From contig NZ_CP107869.1 of the NCBI RefSeq assembly GCF_036013645.1, forward strand, positions 10,292,001-10,356,000: 64,000 nt of DNA, in the 5' to 3' direction. Origin of the DNA: Streptomyces sp. NBC_00490. Lineage in GTDB: Bacteria > Actinomycetota > Actinomycetes > Streptomycetales > Streptomycetaceae. A program made the position numbers and the translations under genes. The notes under the pieces were generated by a model that saw only the letters and a list, made by a program, of their open reading frames with translations, was not told where the DNA came from and searched no databases. Below are positions 26,193 through 35,749 of the stretch, one piece after another (the stretch's first letter is position 1; every line of letters begins with the position of its first letter).

Positions 26193-29100
26193 CCGTGAAC
26201 TGGCCTGCGGACAGGGAGCCGCCGGGGCTCGGCCTCGCTTCACCGGGCGCGTACGCCGTTCTGGTCGGCACCGGGCACCACTGCGAAGGTTCGCAGCTGT
26301 CCCGACTGCCCGGAGTCGACACCACGCTCGACGATCTCCAGTCCCTTCTGGCGGACGCCTGCCGGATGGCACCGGAGCGCATTCTCCGGATGCCTGCCGA
26401 CGCCTCACCGCCGGAGGTCGTTGCGGCCTTGGAGAACACCGTCGAACACGCCGAGGGCCTCGTCCTCTTCTACTACGTCGGCCACGGTTTGCTCGGCCCG
26501 AGGGACGATCTCTACTTCGCCACGCACGGCAGCCGCAACGCGGACAGCATCTCTCACGCCGTGCCTTACCGAACTGTCCAGGACCTGCTTGGCAGAGCGG
26601 TCGGCGGCAGTGCCGTCATCCTCGACTGTTGCTTCTCCGGCCGTGCCGGCGGTCCGCGAGTCCGACGTACTACGGACCCCTTCGCCTCCGCCCGGCCCGA
26701 CGGCAGCTTCCTGTTGACCTCCGCGTCCTACTTCGGCGCGTCCTTCGCGCCCATGGGCGCACGGCACACCCTCTTCAGCGGCCGACTGTTGAAGCTGTTG
26801 CGCGACGGCGATCCCGGCGGGCCACCCGCGCTCACCCTCGACGACCTGCACGACGCCCTCGTACGAGCCTTCGCTGACGAGCCGGTGACCCCTCGCCAGT
26901 GGAGCGAGGGCACGCTCGGCCGCCTCATGGTCGCCGCTAACCGCGCTTACGTCGCAGCAGCCGATCCCTCCCGGACGCCGCCCGCGAAGGTGCCGTGCCC
27001 CTATCCCGGTATGAAGCCCTTCGCCGCAGCGGACCACATCCACTTCACCGGCCGCGACGACGCGATCGCGGACCTCGTGACACGGGTGTGCCGGACACCC
27101 GCCCCCGGCCCTGTAGTACTGGTGGGGCCGTCGGGTGTTGGGAAATCCTCGCTTCTACGGGCGGGCCTTCTGGCCGAGTTGCAGCTGCGGCACGAAGGCG
27201 GCTCCACCCCCTCCGTGCCCTGGCCCGTTCTGCTGCTTCCCGCGCCCGGTGCGATGCCGCTGCAGACGTTGGCACGGCTGTGGTCGGAGGCCGTCGGTCT
27301 TCCCTTCGACGACGTGCTCGCCGACTTCGTCAAGGGGTGTTTCCCTGCGCCTGGGGACGGCCGGTCGCCGTGCGGGCTCCTCGTGGTCGACCAGTTCGAG
27401 GAGATCTTCACCCGGGCCGCTGATCCCCAGGAGCGCCGGCAGTTCATCCGCCTGCTCTGTGGCCCGGACCCTGAATCCGCGACGACCGGACGACGGCGAG
27501 GTCCCCGTGTCGTCATCGGCGTCCGTGCCGATCACTACGGTAGCTGTCTCGCCGAGCCTCCACTGGCCCAGGCCCTCGCCCGCGGGCAGGTCTCCCTCAC
27601 GCCCATGTCCGCCGAGGCCCTGCGCACGGCGATCGAAGAGCCCGCTCGCCGTGTGGGCCTCACCCTGGAGGCCGGCCTGGTCCAACGGCTCCTGCACGAC
27701 CTCCGGAAGCGGGACACCGCGGGCAGGGCGCACGGCGCGGTGTCGCCGGAAACCGCACCCGACACGGCCCTGCCCTTCCTGGCCCACGCCCTGCGTGAAA
27801 CCTGGCTCGCCCGGGACGGCGCCGTCCTAACCCTCGCCGGGTATCAGGCCACCGGCGGCATCTGGCAGTCCGTTGCCACGGCCACGGAACGGTTGTACGC
27901 CGAGCTGGATGAACCAGAACGGGCGGCGCTGCGCCCCTTGCTCCTGCGGATGGTGGAGATCACCAGCGGCGGCGAGGTGGTGCGGCGTCCGCTGCGCACC
28001 ACCGAGGTGGGCGGCACAACGCACGAGCCCTCCGGGCTCACGCCAGGACAGCGGGGCGACGAGAACAGTGGCGCCCCTTCCGAAGCAGGATCGGGGGCGG
28101 ACACGCCACCACGCCGGTCCGCCCCGGACGCCCGGGTCCTGGACCGTCTGGCCCGCGCCCGTCTGATCACCGTGGACCGCGACAGCGCCCAGATCTCCCA
28201 CGAGGCCCTGCTGGACACCTGGCCGCGGCTGAACACATGGATCCGGGACGCACAGCACGAACTCCCCGTTCACCAGCAGCTCACCAAGGACGCCGCCCTC
28301 TGGCTGCGCCACGGACAAGGCGCCGCCTATCTGTACACGGGAGCCCGGCTCGCCAGCGTCCGGCCGTGGCTGACCTCCGGCTCTCTTCCGGCCATCCCCC
28401 TCGGCACCACTGCCCGCGCGTTCCTCGAAGCAAGCGTGTCGGCCAGCAACCAGAAGTCACGGCAAAGGCGCATATACCTCAGCGCCGTGCTGTGCGTGCT
28501 GCTGGTCGCTTCGGGGACGTTTGCCGGTCTCTGGAACAGCGCGGCGAAACAGCGCGAACGAGCGGAGGAGCAGCAGCGCAGGTCGGTCGCCCGCAGCCTC
28601 GTCTTGCAGGCGAACGCCCTGCGCGACACCCAGGCGGACGACGCCCTGCGGTTCGGCGCGGCCGGCCAGCGGCTCTTCCCCACCCGTGAGGGCCGGGCCG
28701 GGCTGGTCTCCACGCTCGTGGAGCGCCATCACGTCACGTTCCTCACCGGCCACACGGGGGCGGTGAAATCGATCGCGTACCGGCCGGACGGACGGGTCCT
28801 CGCCACGGCGAGCACCGATCGCACGGTCATCCTGTGGCACGCGCCCAAGACGGTCGGTGCCGGGGCCGCGGCAGGCCGGACTGACCCTCACAGGATCACC
28901 CGACTGCCCCGGCAGCAGGCCGCGTTGACAGCCGTGGACTTCAGCACCGACGGACGCACCCTCGCCGTCGGGAGCCAGGATCACTCCGTCACACTGTGGA
29001 ACGTGGCCGATCCCGGCCGTCCACGCCGCGTCGCCGAACTCCAGGGACTCACCCGCGAGGTGGAAGCCGTCGTTTTCAGCCCGGACCGCCGTTCACTGCT

Positions 29101-30871
29101 CACCGGCGGGGCGGGGACCGACGCGGTGCTGTGGGACGTGACGAAGCCAGAGTCGCCGCGACGGCTGAGTGTGCTGAAGGGTGGAAGCAGCGGACCGGTC
29201 CACGGGGTGGCGTTCAGCCCGGACGGCCGCACGGCCGTGGTGGACGGCGCGGGACCGGCGCCGACGATCTGGTCCCTCGCTGACCGTACGGATCCCGTCA
29301 ATGTGGGCTTCGTACCGATCCGCGGGAGCGCGCAGACCGAGGTGTTCTCGGTGTCGATCGCCGCCGACGGAGACACCCTCGCGGCCGCCACCAGCGACAA
29401 CGGCGTGAGCCTGTGGAGCATCGCGCAGCTCGTCAACACCGACGACCAGCAACCCCTGGCCACGCTTTCCGAGCACGCCGGTCCCGCGCGAGGGGTGGCG
29501 TTCAGCTGGGACGGCCGACGGCTGGCCACGGTCGGCAATGACGGAGCGGCCCAGTTGTGGGACGTCCACGAGCCGTTCTACCCCCGTCTGCTGACACGCT
29601 TCACCGACCACCGGGACACGGCCACGTCGGTCGCCTTCGCGCCAGACGGCCGTACGATCGCTACGTCCTCCGACGACCATCGCGCCGCGGTGTGGGAGCT
29701 CGCCGACAGCCTCAACCTGCGCCGGGAGGCGTCAACGTCCGCACCGAACATCCGAGTGCCGGCTGCGGCGTTCACGCCCGACCGGCGCCTGGTCACCCTC
29801 ACGCAGGCGTACGCCAAGAACGATCTGGACGGCCCGATGCTGCCGGCTGAACTCTGGGACGCGACACGGCCGACTGCTCCCAGGCGGTTGTCGTCTCTCG
29901 ACATCGAGGACGTCTCCACGGCCGCGTTCAGCCGTGACGTCCGCCTCTTGGCAACCGGCTCCTCGACCGGAACGATCCGGCTGTGGGACATCGCCGATGC
30001 CGATGACCCGCACCTATTGGACACGGCGACGACCACGGGCGGCGTCCTCACCCTCGCTTTCAGTGCCGACGGCCACGCCCTGGCAGTGGCGAGTGACGAC
30101 TTCAAGGGCCGCTACGAGGAGATGGAGCTATGGGACATCGGCCGTCGCGGCGCTCTGCGCCGACTCGCCCGGCTTCCCCTCAGCCAGGTCAACGCCATGA
30201 CGTTCAGCCCCGTCGGCCCCACTCTGGCCGTGGCGACCGAGGAACAGGGCACGTCGCTGTGGGACATCAGCAGGCCTTCGCACCCACGGCGCCTCGCCTC
30301 CCTGGGCGCCCGCGAGGTCTCCGGCGTGACAGTCGAGTTCAGTCTTGACGGCCGCCGCCTGGCGCTGGCGGACGCGAGCCAACAGATCACGTTGTACGGG
30401 ATCACCGAGCCTACGCGCGCGACGTCGCAGCCCCGGCCGCTGGGCTCCGTCGGCGGGAACATCGGCAAGGCCACCGCGGTCGCCTTCGACTCCACCGGCA
30501 CGATGCTTGCCGCGTCCACAGGGGGCGAGGGCGACAGAACCCTGCTGTGGGACATCACCGACGCCGCTCGCCCGCTCTCCCTCGCCTCGGTGGCGGGCGA
30601 CTGGGAGACGATGGGGGAACGCGTTCTCTTCACCCCCGGCCGGAACAGGCTGATCACCGCAGGCGAGGCGACGACCGAGCTCGACTCATCCGAGACAGCG
30701 GAGAAGGTGCGCCCGGCACAGCTCGTTCACTGGGACATACGGCACGCCGTGGCCCTCGTCGACGACCCGGTCAGGGCGGCCTGCGCCGTAACGGGACAGG
30801 GACTCACTGACGCGGAATGGAACCGGTATGCGGACGGCCTGCCCTGGGAGCGGACCTGCCCCGGAGAGTGA
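26189..30871 (+). CDS. Caspase-like peptidase, nSTAND NTPase and WD40 repeat protein
   Basis: A 1560-residue multidomain protein. Residues about 20-250 form a caspase/metacaspase fold with His99 (YYVGHG) and the Cys in ILDCCFSG (Cys148). A linker CPYPGMKPFAAADHIHFTGRDDAI leads into a STAND NTPase: Walker A GPSGVGKSS (313-321), Walker B LLVVDQFEEIF. One transmembrane-like helix (about 761-780) and a basic coiled region (KQRERAEEQQRRSVARSLVLQA) precede at least ten WD40-like blades ending in LWD/LWN (about 845 to the end). The repeats probably sense a trigger, the STAND module oligomerises, and the caspase cleaves targets; this follows from the family. The GTG start overlaps the EACC1-like gene. 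Confidence 0.88.
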   Translation: MTVNWPADREPPGLGLASPGAYAVLVGTGHHCEGSQLSRLPGVDTTLDDLQSLLADACRMAPERILRMPADASPPEVVAALENTVEHAEGLVLFYYVGHGLLGPRDDLYFATHGSRNADSISHAVPYRTVQDLLGRAVGGSAVILDCCFSGRAGGPRVRRTTDPFASARPDGSFLLTSASYFGASFAPMGARHTLFSGRLLKLLRDGDPGGPPALTLDDLHDALVRAFADEPVTPRQWSEGTLGRLMVAANRAYVAAADPSRTPPAKVPCPYPGMKPFAAADHIHFTGRDDAIADLVTRVCRTPAPGPVVLVGPSGVGKSSLLRAGLLAELQLRHEGGSTPSVPWPVLLLPAPGAMPLQTLARLWSEAVGLPFDDVLADFVKGCFPAPGDGRSPCGLLVVDQFEEIFTRAADPQERRQFIRLLCGPDPESATTGRRRGPRVVIGVRADHYGSCLAEPPLAQALARGQVSLTPMSAEALRTAIEEPARRVGLTLEAGLVQRLLHDLRKRDTAGRAHGAVSPETAPDTALPFLAHALRETWLARDGAVLTLAGYQATGGIWQSVATATERLYAELDEPERAALRPLLLRMVEITSGGEVVRRPLRTTEVGGTTHEPSGLTPGQRGDENSGAPSEAGSGADTPPRRSAPDARVLDRLARARLITVDRDSAQISHEALLDTWPRLNTWIRDAQHELPVHQQLTKDAALWLRHGQGAAYLYTGARLASVRPWLTSGSLPAIPLGTTARAFLEASVSASNQKSRQRRIYLSAVLCVLLVASGTFAGLWNSAAKQRERAEEQQRRSVARSLVLQANALRDTQADDALRFGAAGQRLFPTREGRAGLVSTLVERHHVTFLTGHTGAVKSIAYRPDGRVLATASTDRTVILWHAPKTVGAGAAAGRTDPHRITRLPRQQAALTAVDFSTDGRTLAVGSQDHSVTLWNVADPGRPRRVAELQGLTREVEAVVFSPDRRSLLTGGAGTDAVLWDVTKPESPRRLSVLKGGSSGPVHGVAFSPDGRTAVVDGAGPAPTIWSLADRTDPVNVGFVPIRGSAQTEVFSVSIAADGDTLAAATSDNGVSLWSIAQLVNTDDQQPLATLSEHAGPARGVAFSWDGRRLATVGNDGAAQLWDVHEPFYPRLLTRFTDHRDTATSVAFAPDGRTIATSSDDHRAAVWELADSLNLRREASTSAPNIRVPAAAFTPDRRLVTLTQAYAKNDLDGPMLPAELWDATRPTAPRRLSSLDIEDVSTAAFSRDVRLLATGSSTGTIRLWDIADADDPHLLDTATTTGGVLTLAFSADGHALAVASDDFKGRYEEMELWDIGRRGALRRLARLPLSQVNAMTFSPVGPTLAVATEEQGTSLWDISRPSHPRRLASLGAREVSGVTVEFSLDGRRLALADASQQITLYGITEPTRATSQPRPLGSVGGNIGKATAVAFDSTGTMLAASTGGEGDRTLLWDITDAARPLSLASVAGDWETMGERVLFTPGRNRLITAGEATTELDSSETAEKVRPAQLVHWDIRHAVALVDDPVRAACAVTGQGLTDAEWNRYADGLPWERTCPGE

Positions 30872-30959
30872 CGCGCACGGCCCTCTGACGGACCGACTCA
30901 ACGACGGTTCGGCCACCATCTCACGGGCTGGGAGATGACGACGACCTACGGATCCTCGC

Positions 30960-31578
30960 CTACCAGTTGATGGACGCCGCCGGCCTGCAGCGCGGCTGCC
31001 TGACCGGACTGTCCCTCAGGGGCGGCCCTTTTTTCAACTCGTTGACCAGGTACGCGGGAAGCAGGCCCACCGGCCGCTGGCTGGGTGGTCCGCCAGTTGC
31101 TCGGCGCCGAGGCTCGGCATGACCACCAGGCCGCGCACCAGCAGCGGGGAGCCGAACACATGGCGGACCAGAGCGGCGGCCAGCTCCGAAGCGAACGGCA
31201 TGATCGACACAAGAGTGCTGCCGGCCTCCAGACCTTGGGAGAGGTCGACGCGGCGGACGTCGGCGATCGTGATCCGGGCGCTGTCGCCGAACTCGCCAAG
31301 CTGCTTCTCCAGCGGGCGCCGCAGCCGCGCGTCCTTCTCCACCGCCCAGATGCGGTAGCCCGCCCCGGCGATCGTCGCGGACGGCGGGCCGAGGCCCGCG
31401 CCGACCTCGAGGACCTGGGCCCCGCTCGGTATCTCCGCCCGATCCAGGAGCCGGCGGGCTGATTCGGGCGACCGGAGGAAGTGTTGTCCCAGGTCCGCGC
31501 GTACCGGCAGCCCGTGGCCGCGAAATCGTCGGCGAGGATCGGGGCCGGGGCAGGGCCGAGGAGTGGTGAGTGCTGCAT
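30960..31578 (-). pseudogene. rRNA adenine dimethyltransferase-like gene, two frameshifts
   Basis: The natural reading starts MQHSPLLGPAPAPILADDFAATG at ATG 31578, then continues one frame over, after a missing G near 31512, as LPVRADLGQHFLRSPESARRLL and VLEVGAGLGPPSATIAGAGYRIWAVEKD. These are the GQHFL and SAM-binding VLEVGAGLG motifs of Erm/KsgA-type methyltransferases, with the later ITIADVRRVDL strand. Near 31050 a second shift separates WACFP from AYLVNELKKG and a stop at 30960. No intact frame spans the gene. It is divergent from the XRE-TPR regulator at 31805. Confidence 0.7.
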
Positions 31579-31804
31579 CACTGAGTTCCCTTCACGATGC
31601 ATGCGCGCGACGCCGGTGTCCGGCGTACTGGTGATGGAGAGAATTCCGAGCTTGTGGGTGCTGGCCCAGATCGTCTTGAGGGCCGGCACCTGGTCGCTGG
31701 GGTGACCGAGTGTCGGCCAACCGTTCGTGCAGCAAAAGGAGTTGACGGTCATCCCCCGGTAATCCCGGTGGGGTCGCGGCTACGCTCAGTGCAGGCACCG
31801 GTGA

Positions 31805-33139
31805 TTGGATGACAGCGTGGCCGAGAAGAGGCACCCGCTGGCGCAGGCCCGGATCGCGCGCGGGATGACAGGAGTTGATCTTGCCCGGGAGATCCGCCGG
31901 GCCGCCGAACGCCGCGATCTGAGATCGGGTGCGACCAAGCAACGCGTCTACAAGTGGGAGACAGAGGGCGTCATCCCCGATGCCGGCTCGCAGGCCTACA
32001 TCGCCGAAGTATTCGGCGTTCCTGCCGGAGCGGTGGATCCTCGCTCGTGGCCGCACTGGCTGCCGGGCGTCGGCGGCATGGTGATCCCCCTCGGTCCCAG
32101 CCCGGTGCCAGCCCTCCGAGAGGCCTTGCGAACGACTATGGAACGCTCCCGCCGCACCTTCCTGACCGCGATCTCCGGCACTGCTCTGGTCACGCTGGCC
32201 AGCACCTGGGCGTCGACCGATATCCAGGCCCTGACGGGCGAGTCGCTGCACGACACCAAAGCGGTCGGGGAGGATCTGGTCGCACTGCTCGAAGACACCA
32301 GCGCCCGGCTGACTGTGCAGGCAACCGAACAGCGCCAGCACACCGCACCCTTGATCGACGCGCTCCTCACCACGGTCACGGACCTCATCGATGGCAGCCG
32401 GTACAGCCAGCCGGTCAAAGTCCGCCTCCACGCACTCGCCGCAAGCCTGAGCCAGACCGTCGGCTGGCATCGCTTCGACCACGGGCTGCACGACGAGGCG
32501 AGCCAGTACTGGATCGCCGGCCTGCACAGCGCTCACACCGGAGGCGACCGAGACATGGGCGCCGCCCTGCTCGGCGACCTTGCTTATCAGGCCTCCTGGC
32601 GGGACGACCCGCCCACAGCCGCCGGCATCCTCGAACGAGCGCTTTCCGGGACCCGGCACCCGGCCGCCCAATCCCTTCTCCAGCTCCGGCTCGCGCGGGC
32701 CCTGGCGGCACAAGGCGAGCGGCGCGCCACCCTGCGGGCCCTCGGCGCCGCCGAACACCTTCTCGATGTTTCGTCGCGTGACCCTGTACCGGCATGGTGC
32801 GCCTGGATGTCCCAAGCCGACCTGGCTGTCGATTCCGGGCAGGCCCTGCTCGACCTCGGGGACACCCGCCGCGCGCACGAGCTCATCCGGCAAGGCCAGA
32901 ACTTGCTGCCAACCAGCCGCGCCAAAACTCACGGCGTCTTCCTGACCTATCAGGCCAGGAGCCACCTCAACCTGGAGGAGCCCGAACCCGCGGCAGCCGC
33001 CGCCCTGGAGGCTCTCCAAGTCGCCCACCGAATCGGCGCGCCCCGGTGCGTCGAGCTGGTGCAAGGACTCATTCCACGTTTCGAGGCTCACGCCGGCGTC
33101 GAAGGTGTGCCCGAGCTGTTGGCCCTCGCCGCCGCGTGA
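31805..33139 (+). CDS. XRE-family regulator with TPR-like C-terminus
   Basis: A 444-residue protein. The N-terminal helix-turn-helix (HPLAQARIARGMTGVDLAREIRR ... ATKQRVYKWETEGVIPD) is followed by a single hydrophobic segment (RRTFLTAISGTALVTLASTW, about residues 118-137) and a long helical TPR-like region with repeated ALAAQGERRATLRALGAA-type units. The start is TTG 31805 or GTG 31817; neither has a strong ribosome site. Such proteins are numerous in Streptomyces and act as local regulators. The divergent methyltransferase-like pseudogene was presumably its partner or target. Confidence 0.85.
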   Translation: MDDSVAEKRHPLAQARIARGMTGVDLAREIRRAAERRDLRSGATKQRVYKWETEGVIPDAGSQAYIAEVFGVPAGAVDPRSWPHWLPGVGGMVIPLGPSPVPALREALRTTMERSRRTFLTAISGTALVTLASTWASTDIQALTGESLHDTKAVGEDLVALLEDTSARLTVQATEQRQHTAPLIDALLTTVTDLIDGSRYSQPVKVRLHALAASLSQTVGWHRFDHGLHDEASQYWIAGLHSAHTGGDRDMGAALLGDLAYQASWRDDPPTAAGILERALSGTRHPAAQSLLQLRLARALAAQGERRATLRALGAAEHLLDVSSRDPVPAWCAWMSQADLAVDSGQALLDLGDTRRAHELIRQGQNLLPTSRAKTHGVFLTYQARSHLNLEEPEPAAAAALEALQVAHRIGAPRCVELVQGLIPRFEAHAGVEGVPELLALAAA

Positions 33140-33403
33140 GGCACCCGCAGCCTCCGCAAAGGCTGCCAGCCCGACGCGTGCTGCGGATCCCGGGCCAGTG
33201 GCAAGTTGACCTGATGCGAGGCGTGCCCAGCGCTTCAAGTACCCGACCTCCCGCGACGACGAGTGAAGGAAGGCCGCTCGCGCGCGCCGACCACGACACA
33301 ACGTCCGCCAGCTAGCGTCATTGAGCTCTCGCCGGGCAGGACGAGGCGATGGTGAGGGGCACTCACTCCCGTTTTTGCCGAACTCCTGCAGAGGGATGGC
33401 ACC

Positions 33404-33910
33404 TTGGAGGGCGAGGAGCGCGGTACGTTCCCCGCTGAAATCACGCATTGGCGCACCGCCCGTGGTCTGTCCAAAAGGGCTTTGGCGGCTCGACTCAACG
33501 TTGACCCCTCGTACGTCAGCCATCTCGAGGCCGGTCGCGAGCATGGCAGCGCCCATCTCGCTCGCCGGGCGGATGCGAAACTCGCAGCCGGCGGGGCCTT
33601 GTGGGGTGCCTGGCAGCGGACCGACACCTCTTCGACGAAGGCTGAACCTGCCGGGCTTCCCTCCAGCACGGCACAACTGCTGGTACTGGAAGACGATGCG
33701 GCTCTGGAGTTCGACGGAAGCACGTTCCACCTGCGGATGCGCCGATTGCTGCGCAATGACGGCGCTGACCCCGTCAGCCGCTACCTCTTACGCATTGCCG
33801 TGGACCGCTACCCCGCGGAACCGGAACGCTCCAACGCTCTGTACCGCAGCAACCCTCTGACCTGGGGTGAACTCGGCCTTCTGGCGATGGCGTCCCTTGA
33901 AGTGGTGTAG
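33404..33910 (+). pseudogene. XRE-family regulator, 5' part, interrupted by IS256 element
   Basis: From TTG at 33404 (GAGGGA 8 bases upstream) the frame encodes an HTH domain (TARGLSKRALAARLNVDPSYVSHLEAGRE) and a following alpha/beta region (LLVLEDDAALEFDGSTFHLRMRRLLRN ... RYLLRIAVDRYPAEPERSN). The family domain continues NPLTWGELGLLA, then breaks off where the IS256 sequence begins. Its remaining end (MTLLAHCGDEPVEWTVKHDRDAVKELWLKF) is found on the far side of the element at 35299-35469. Confidence 0.8.
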
Positions 33911-35297
33911 CCGGGCTTGGCCGCGGAACGCGCTGGTGTCTGCCCGGGGCGTGCATCCGCTGACCGTGCATGCTCCCTGAACAAGGGCAGGCCATCGCGT
34001 AAGTCTCCCTGGTGAACGGGCAGTTCAACCGGAGGAGCACGCGATGGCCTTGTCCCAGTCTGAGCTGATGCGGCTGCTGGAGTCACTACGTCGGGCCGAT
34101 GGAGTTGAAGCAATCAGGGTGGTGTGCGAGCGCATCCTGCAGGAGCTCATCGAGGCCGAGGCCACCGAGGTGATCGGTGCCGCCCCGCGTGAGCACTCCG
34201 AGTCGCGCACGACCTGGCGCAACGGACACCGCGACCGTCTGCTGACCACCCAGGCCGGCGACCTGGACCTGAAGATCCCGAAGGTGCGGACCGGGTCGTT
34301 CTTCCCCTCGCTGCTGGAACGTCGGCGGCGCATCGACCGGGCACTGTTCGCCGTGGTGATGGAGGCATACGTGCACGGCGTCTCCACCCGCAGCGTGGAT
34401 GACCTGGTCAAAGCACTCGGTGCGGACACCGGGATCTCCAAGTCCGAGGTCTCGCGGATCTGCGGCGAACTCGACGAGGAACTGACCGCGTTCAAGGAAC
34501 GGCCGCTGGATCACACCGTCTTCCCCTACGTCTTCCTGGACGCCACCTACTGCAAGGCCCGGGTGAACCACCGGATCGCCTCGCAGGCCGTGGTCATCGC
34601 CACCGGCATCTCCGCCACCGGACACCGCGAGATCCTCGGCGTGATGGTCGGCGACAGCGAATCGAAGCCGTTCTGGACGAAGTTCCTGCGCTCGCTTCGG
34701 GCCCGCGGCCTGGAGAACGTCCAGCTGGTGATCTCCGACAGCCACAGCGGGCTGGTGGCCGCGATCCGCACCGTCTTCCTCGGTGCGGCCTGGCAAAGGT
34801 GCCGCGTTCACTTCGTCCGGGACGTCTTCAGCGTGATCGAAAAGGGCTCGGGCGAGATGGTGGCAGCGACCATACGCACCATCTTCGCGCAGACCACCGC
34901 CGAGCAGGTGCGCACCCAGCTGGACGTGGTGGCCGACATGCTCGGACGACAGTTCCCGCAGGTCAAGAAGATGCTGCTGGACGCCGCACCGGACATCACG
35001 GCGTTCGCGGACTTCCCTCCGACGCACTGGAAGAAGATCTGGTCGACCAACCCGCTGGAACGGCTGAACCGGGAGATCAAACGACGGGCCGACGTCGTCC
35101 AGGTCTTCCCCAACCCCGCCGCCCTGGACCGGCTCGCCGCCGCGGTCCTGGCCGAACTCCACGACGAATGGCAGGTCTTCGACCGCCGCTACCTCTCCGA
35201 AGCCTCCATGGCCGAACTCCTCACCACCCAGCCCACTCCACCCGAGCCGCAGATCACCCCGCAACCGGAATCGAAACAGCTGCCGTGACTACACCAC
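33902..35297 (+). mobile_element. IS256-family insertion sequence
   Basis: The element carries one intact transposase gene and is bounded by an inverted 9-base core: GTGGTGTAG at 33902-33910 and CTACACCAC at 35289-35297. It splits the XRE regulator gene. The immediate flanks do not show an obvious 8-9 bp target duplication, and both flanks encode a similar (E/D)(L/M)xLLA motif, so the junctions may result from recombination between two copies rather than one simple insertion. Exact ends are approximate. Confidence 0.7.
34044..35288 (+). CDS. IS256-family transposase
   Basis: A full-length 414-residue mutator-type transposase with an ATG at 34044 and GGAGGA 8 bases upstream. The catalytic acids are visible in YVFLDATYCK, VISDSHSG and the STNPLERLNREIKRR region; the WxxCxxHFxR-like block reads AWQRCRVHFVRDVF. 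The N-terminal region (LLTTQAGDLDLKIPKVRTGSFFP) is standard for the family. The frame is intact, so the element may be mobile. Its tail is unusually proline- and glutamine-rich. Confidence 0.95.
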   Translation: MALSQSELMRLLESLRRADGVEAIRVVCERILQELIEAEATEVIGAAPREHSESRTTWRNGHRDRLLTTQAGDLDLKIPKVRTGSFFPSLLERRRRIDRALFAVVMEAYVHGVSTRSVDDLVKALGADTGISKSEVSRICGELDEELTAFKERPLDHTVFPYVFLDATYCKARVNHRIASQAVVIATGISATGHREILGVMVGDSESKPFWTKFLRSLRARGLENVQLVISDSHSGLVAAIRTVFLGAAWQRCRVHFVRDVFSVIEKGSGEMVAATIRTIFAQTTAEQVRTQLDVVADMLGRQFPQVKKMLLDAAPDITAFADFPPTHWKKIWSTNPLERLNREIKRRADVVQVFPNPAALDRLAAAVLAELHDEWQVFDRRYLSEASMAELLTTQPTPPEPQITPQPESKQLP

Positions 35298-35298
35298 C

Positions 35299-35469
35299 CC
35301 GCGGGACATGACCCTTCTGGCTCACTGCGGCGACGAGCCGGTGGAGTGGACCGTCAAACACGACCGAGACGCCGTCAAGGAACTCTGGTTGAAGTTCCAG
35401 AGCCCCACCCGCCGGATTGGAGGCGCTCCGTCAGCGAGTCGAACCTGGGGCCGGCTTCGTGGCGTATGA
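35299..35469 (+). pseudogene. 3' fragment of the IS256-interrupted XRE regulator
   Basis: The frame through ATG 35308 reads MTLLAHCGDEPVEWTVKHDR followed by DAVKELWLKFQSPTRR and ends at TGA 35467-35469. It resumes the C-terminal domain typical of this regulator family directly after the right end of the IS element, and matches what is missing from the 33404-33910 fragment. Confidence 0.7.
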
Positions 35470-35749
35470 CAACAGAAGGCATCGTGAGCTGCTTTCACGG
35501 GACGAGAGGAACGAATTGACGGAGGGCCTCGCTGCCAGGCGGGGCTGGAACCGCGTGTCCCTGAGACGGGCGTGAGGCCTTGTGCATGGCGAGGCAGCGT
35601 CAGGCATGGGCGAACCCTCGGCGGTCATGGCCGTGTTGCGAAACGCGACTTCGTGCGTGGCGGCAAGGCCGTAGTGAGAGGCGACGCCTTGGCGAGTAGC
35701 CGTGCTAGAAATCACCTGGGGAGACAGACGGGGCCGAGCCGGACCCCTG

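Noticed and set aside
31578..31752. A possible precursor or leader peptide upstream of the methyltransferase-like pseudogene
   Set aside because: The only purine-rich stretch abuts the ATG with no spacing, and no modification genes are nearby.
31592..33730. A 712-codon minus-strand open frame opposite the XRE-TPR regulator
   Set aside because: Its codon pattern is the antisense shadow of the plus-strand gene, with no family motifs or ribosome site.
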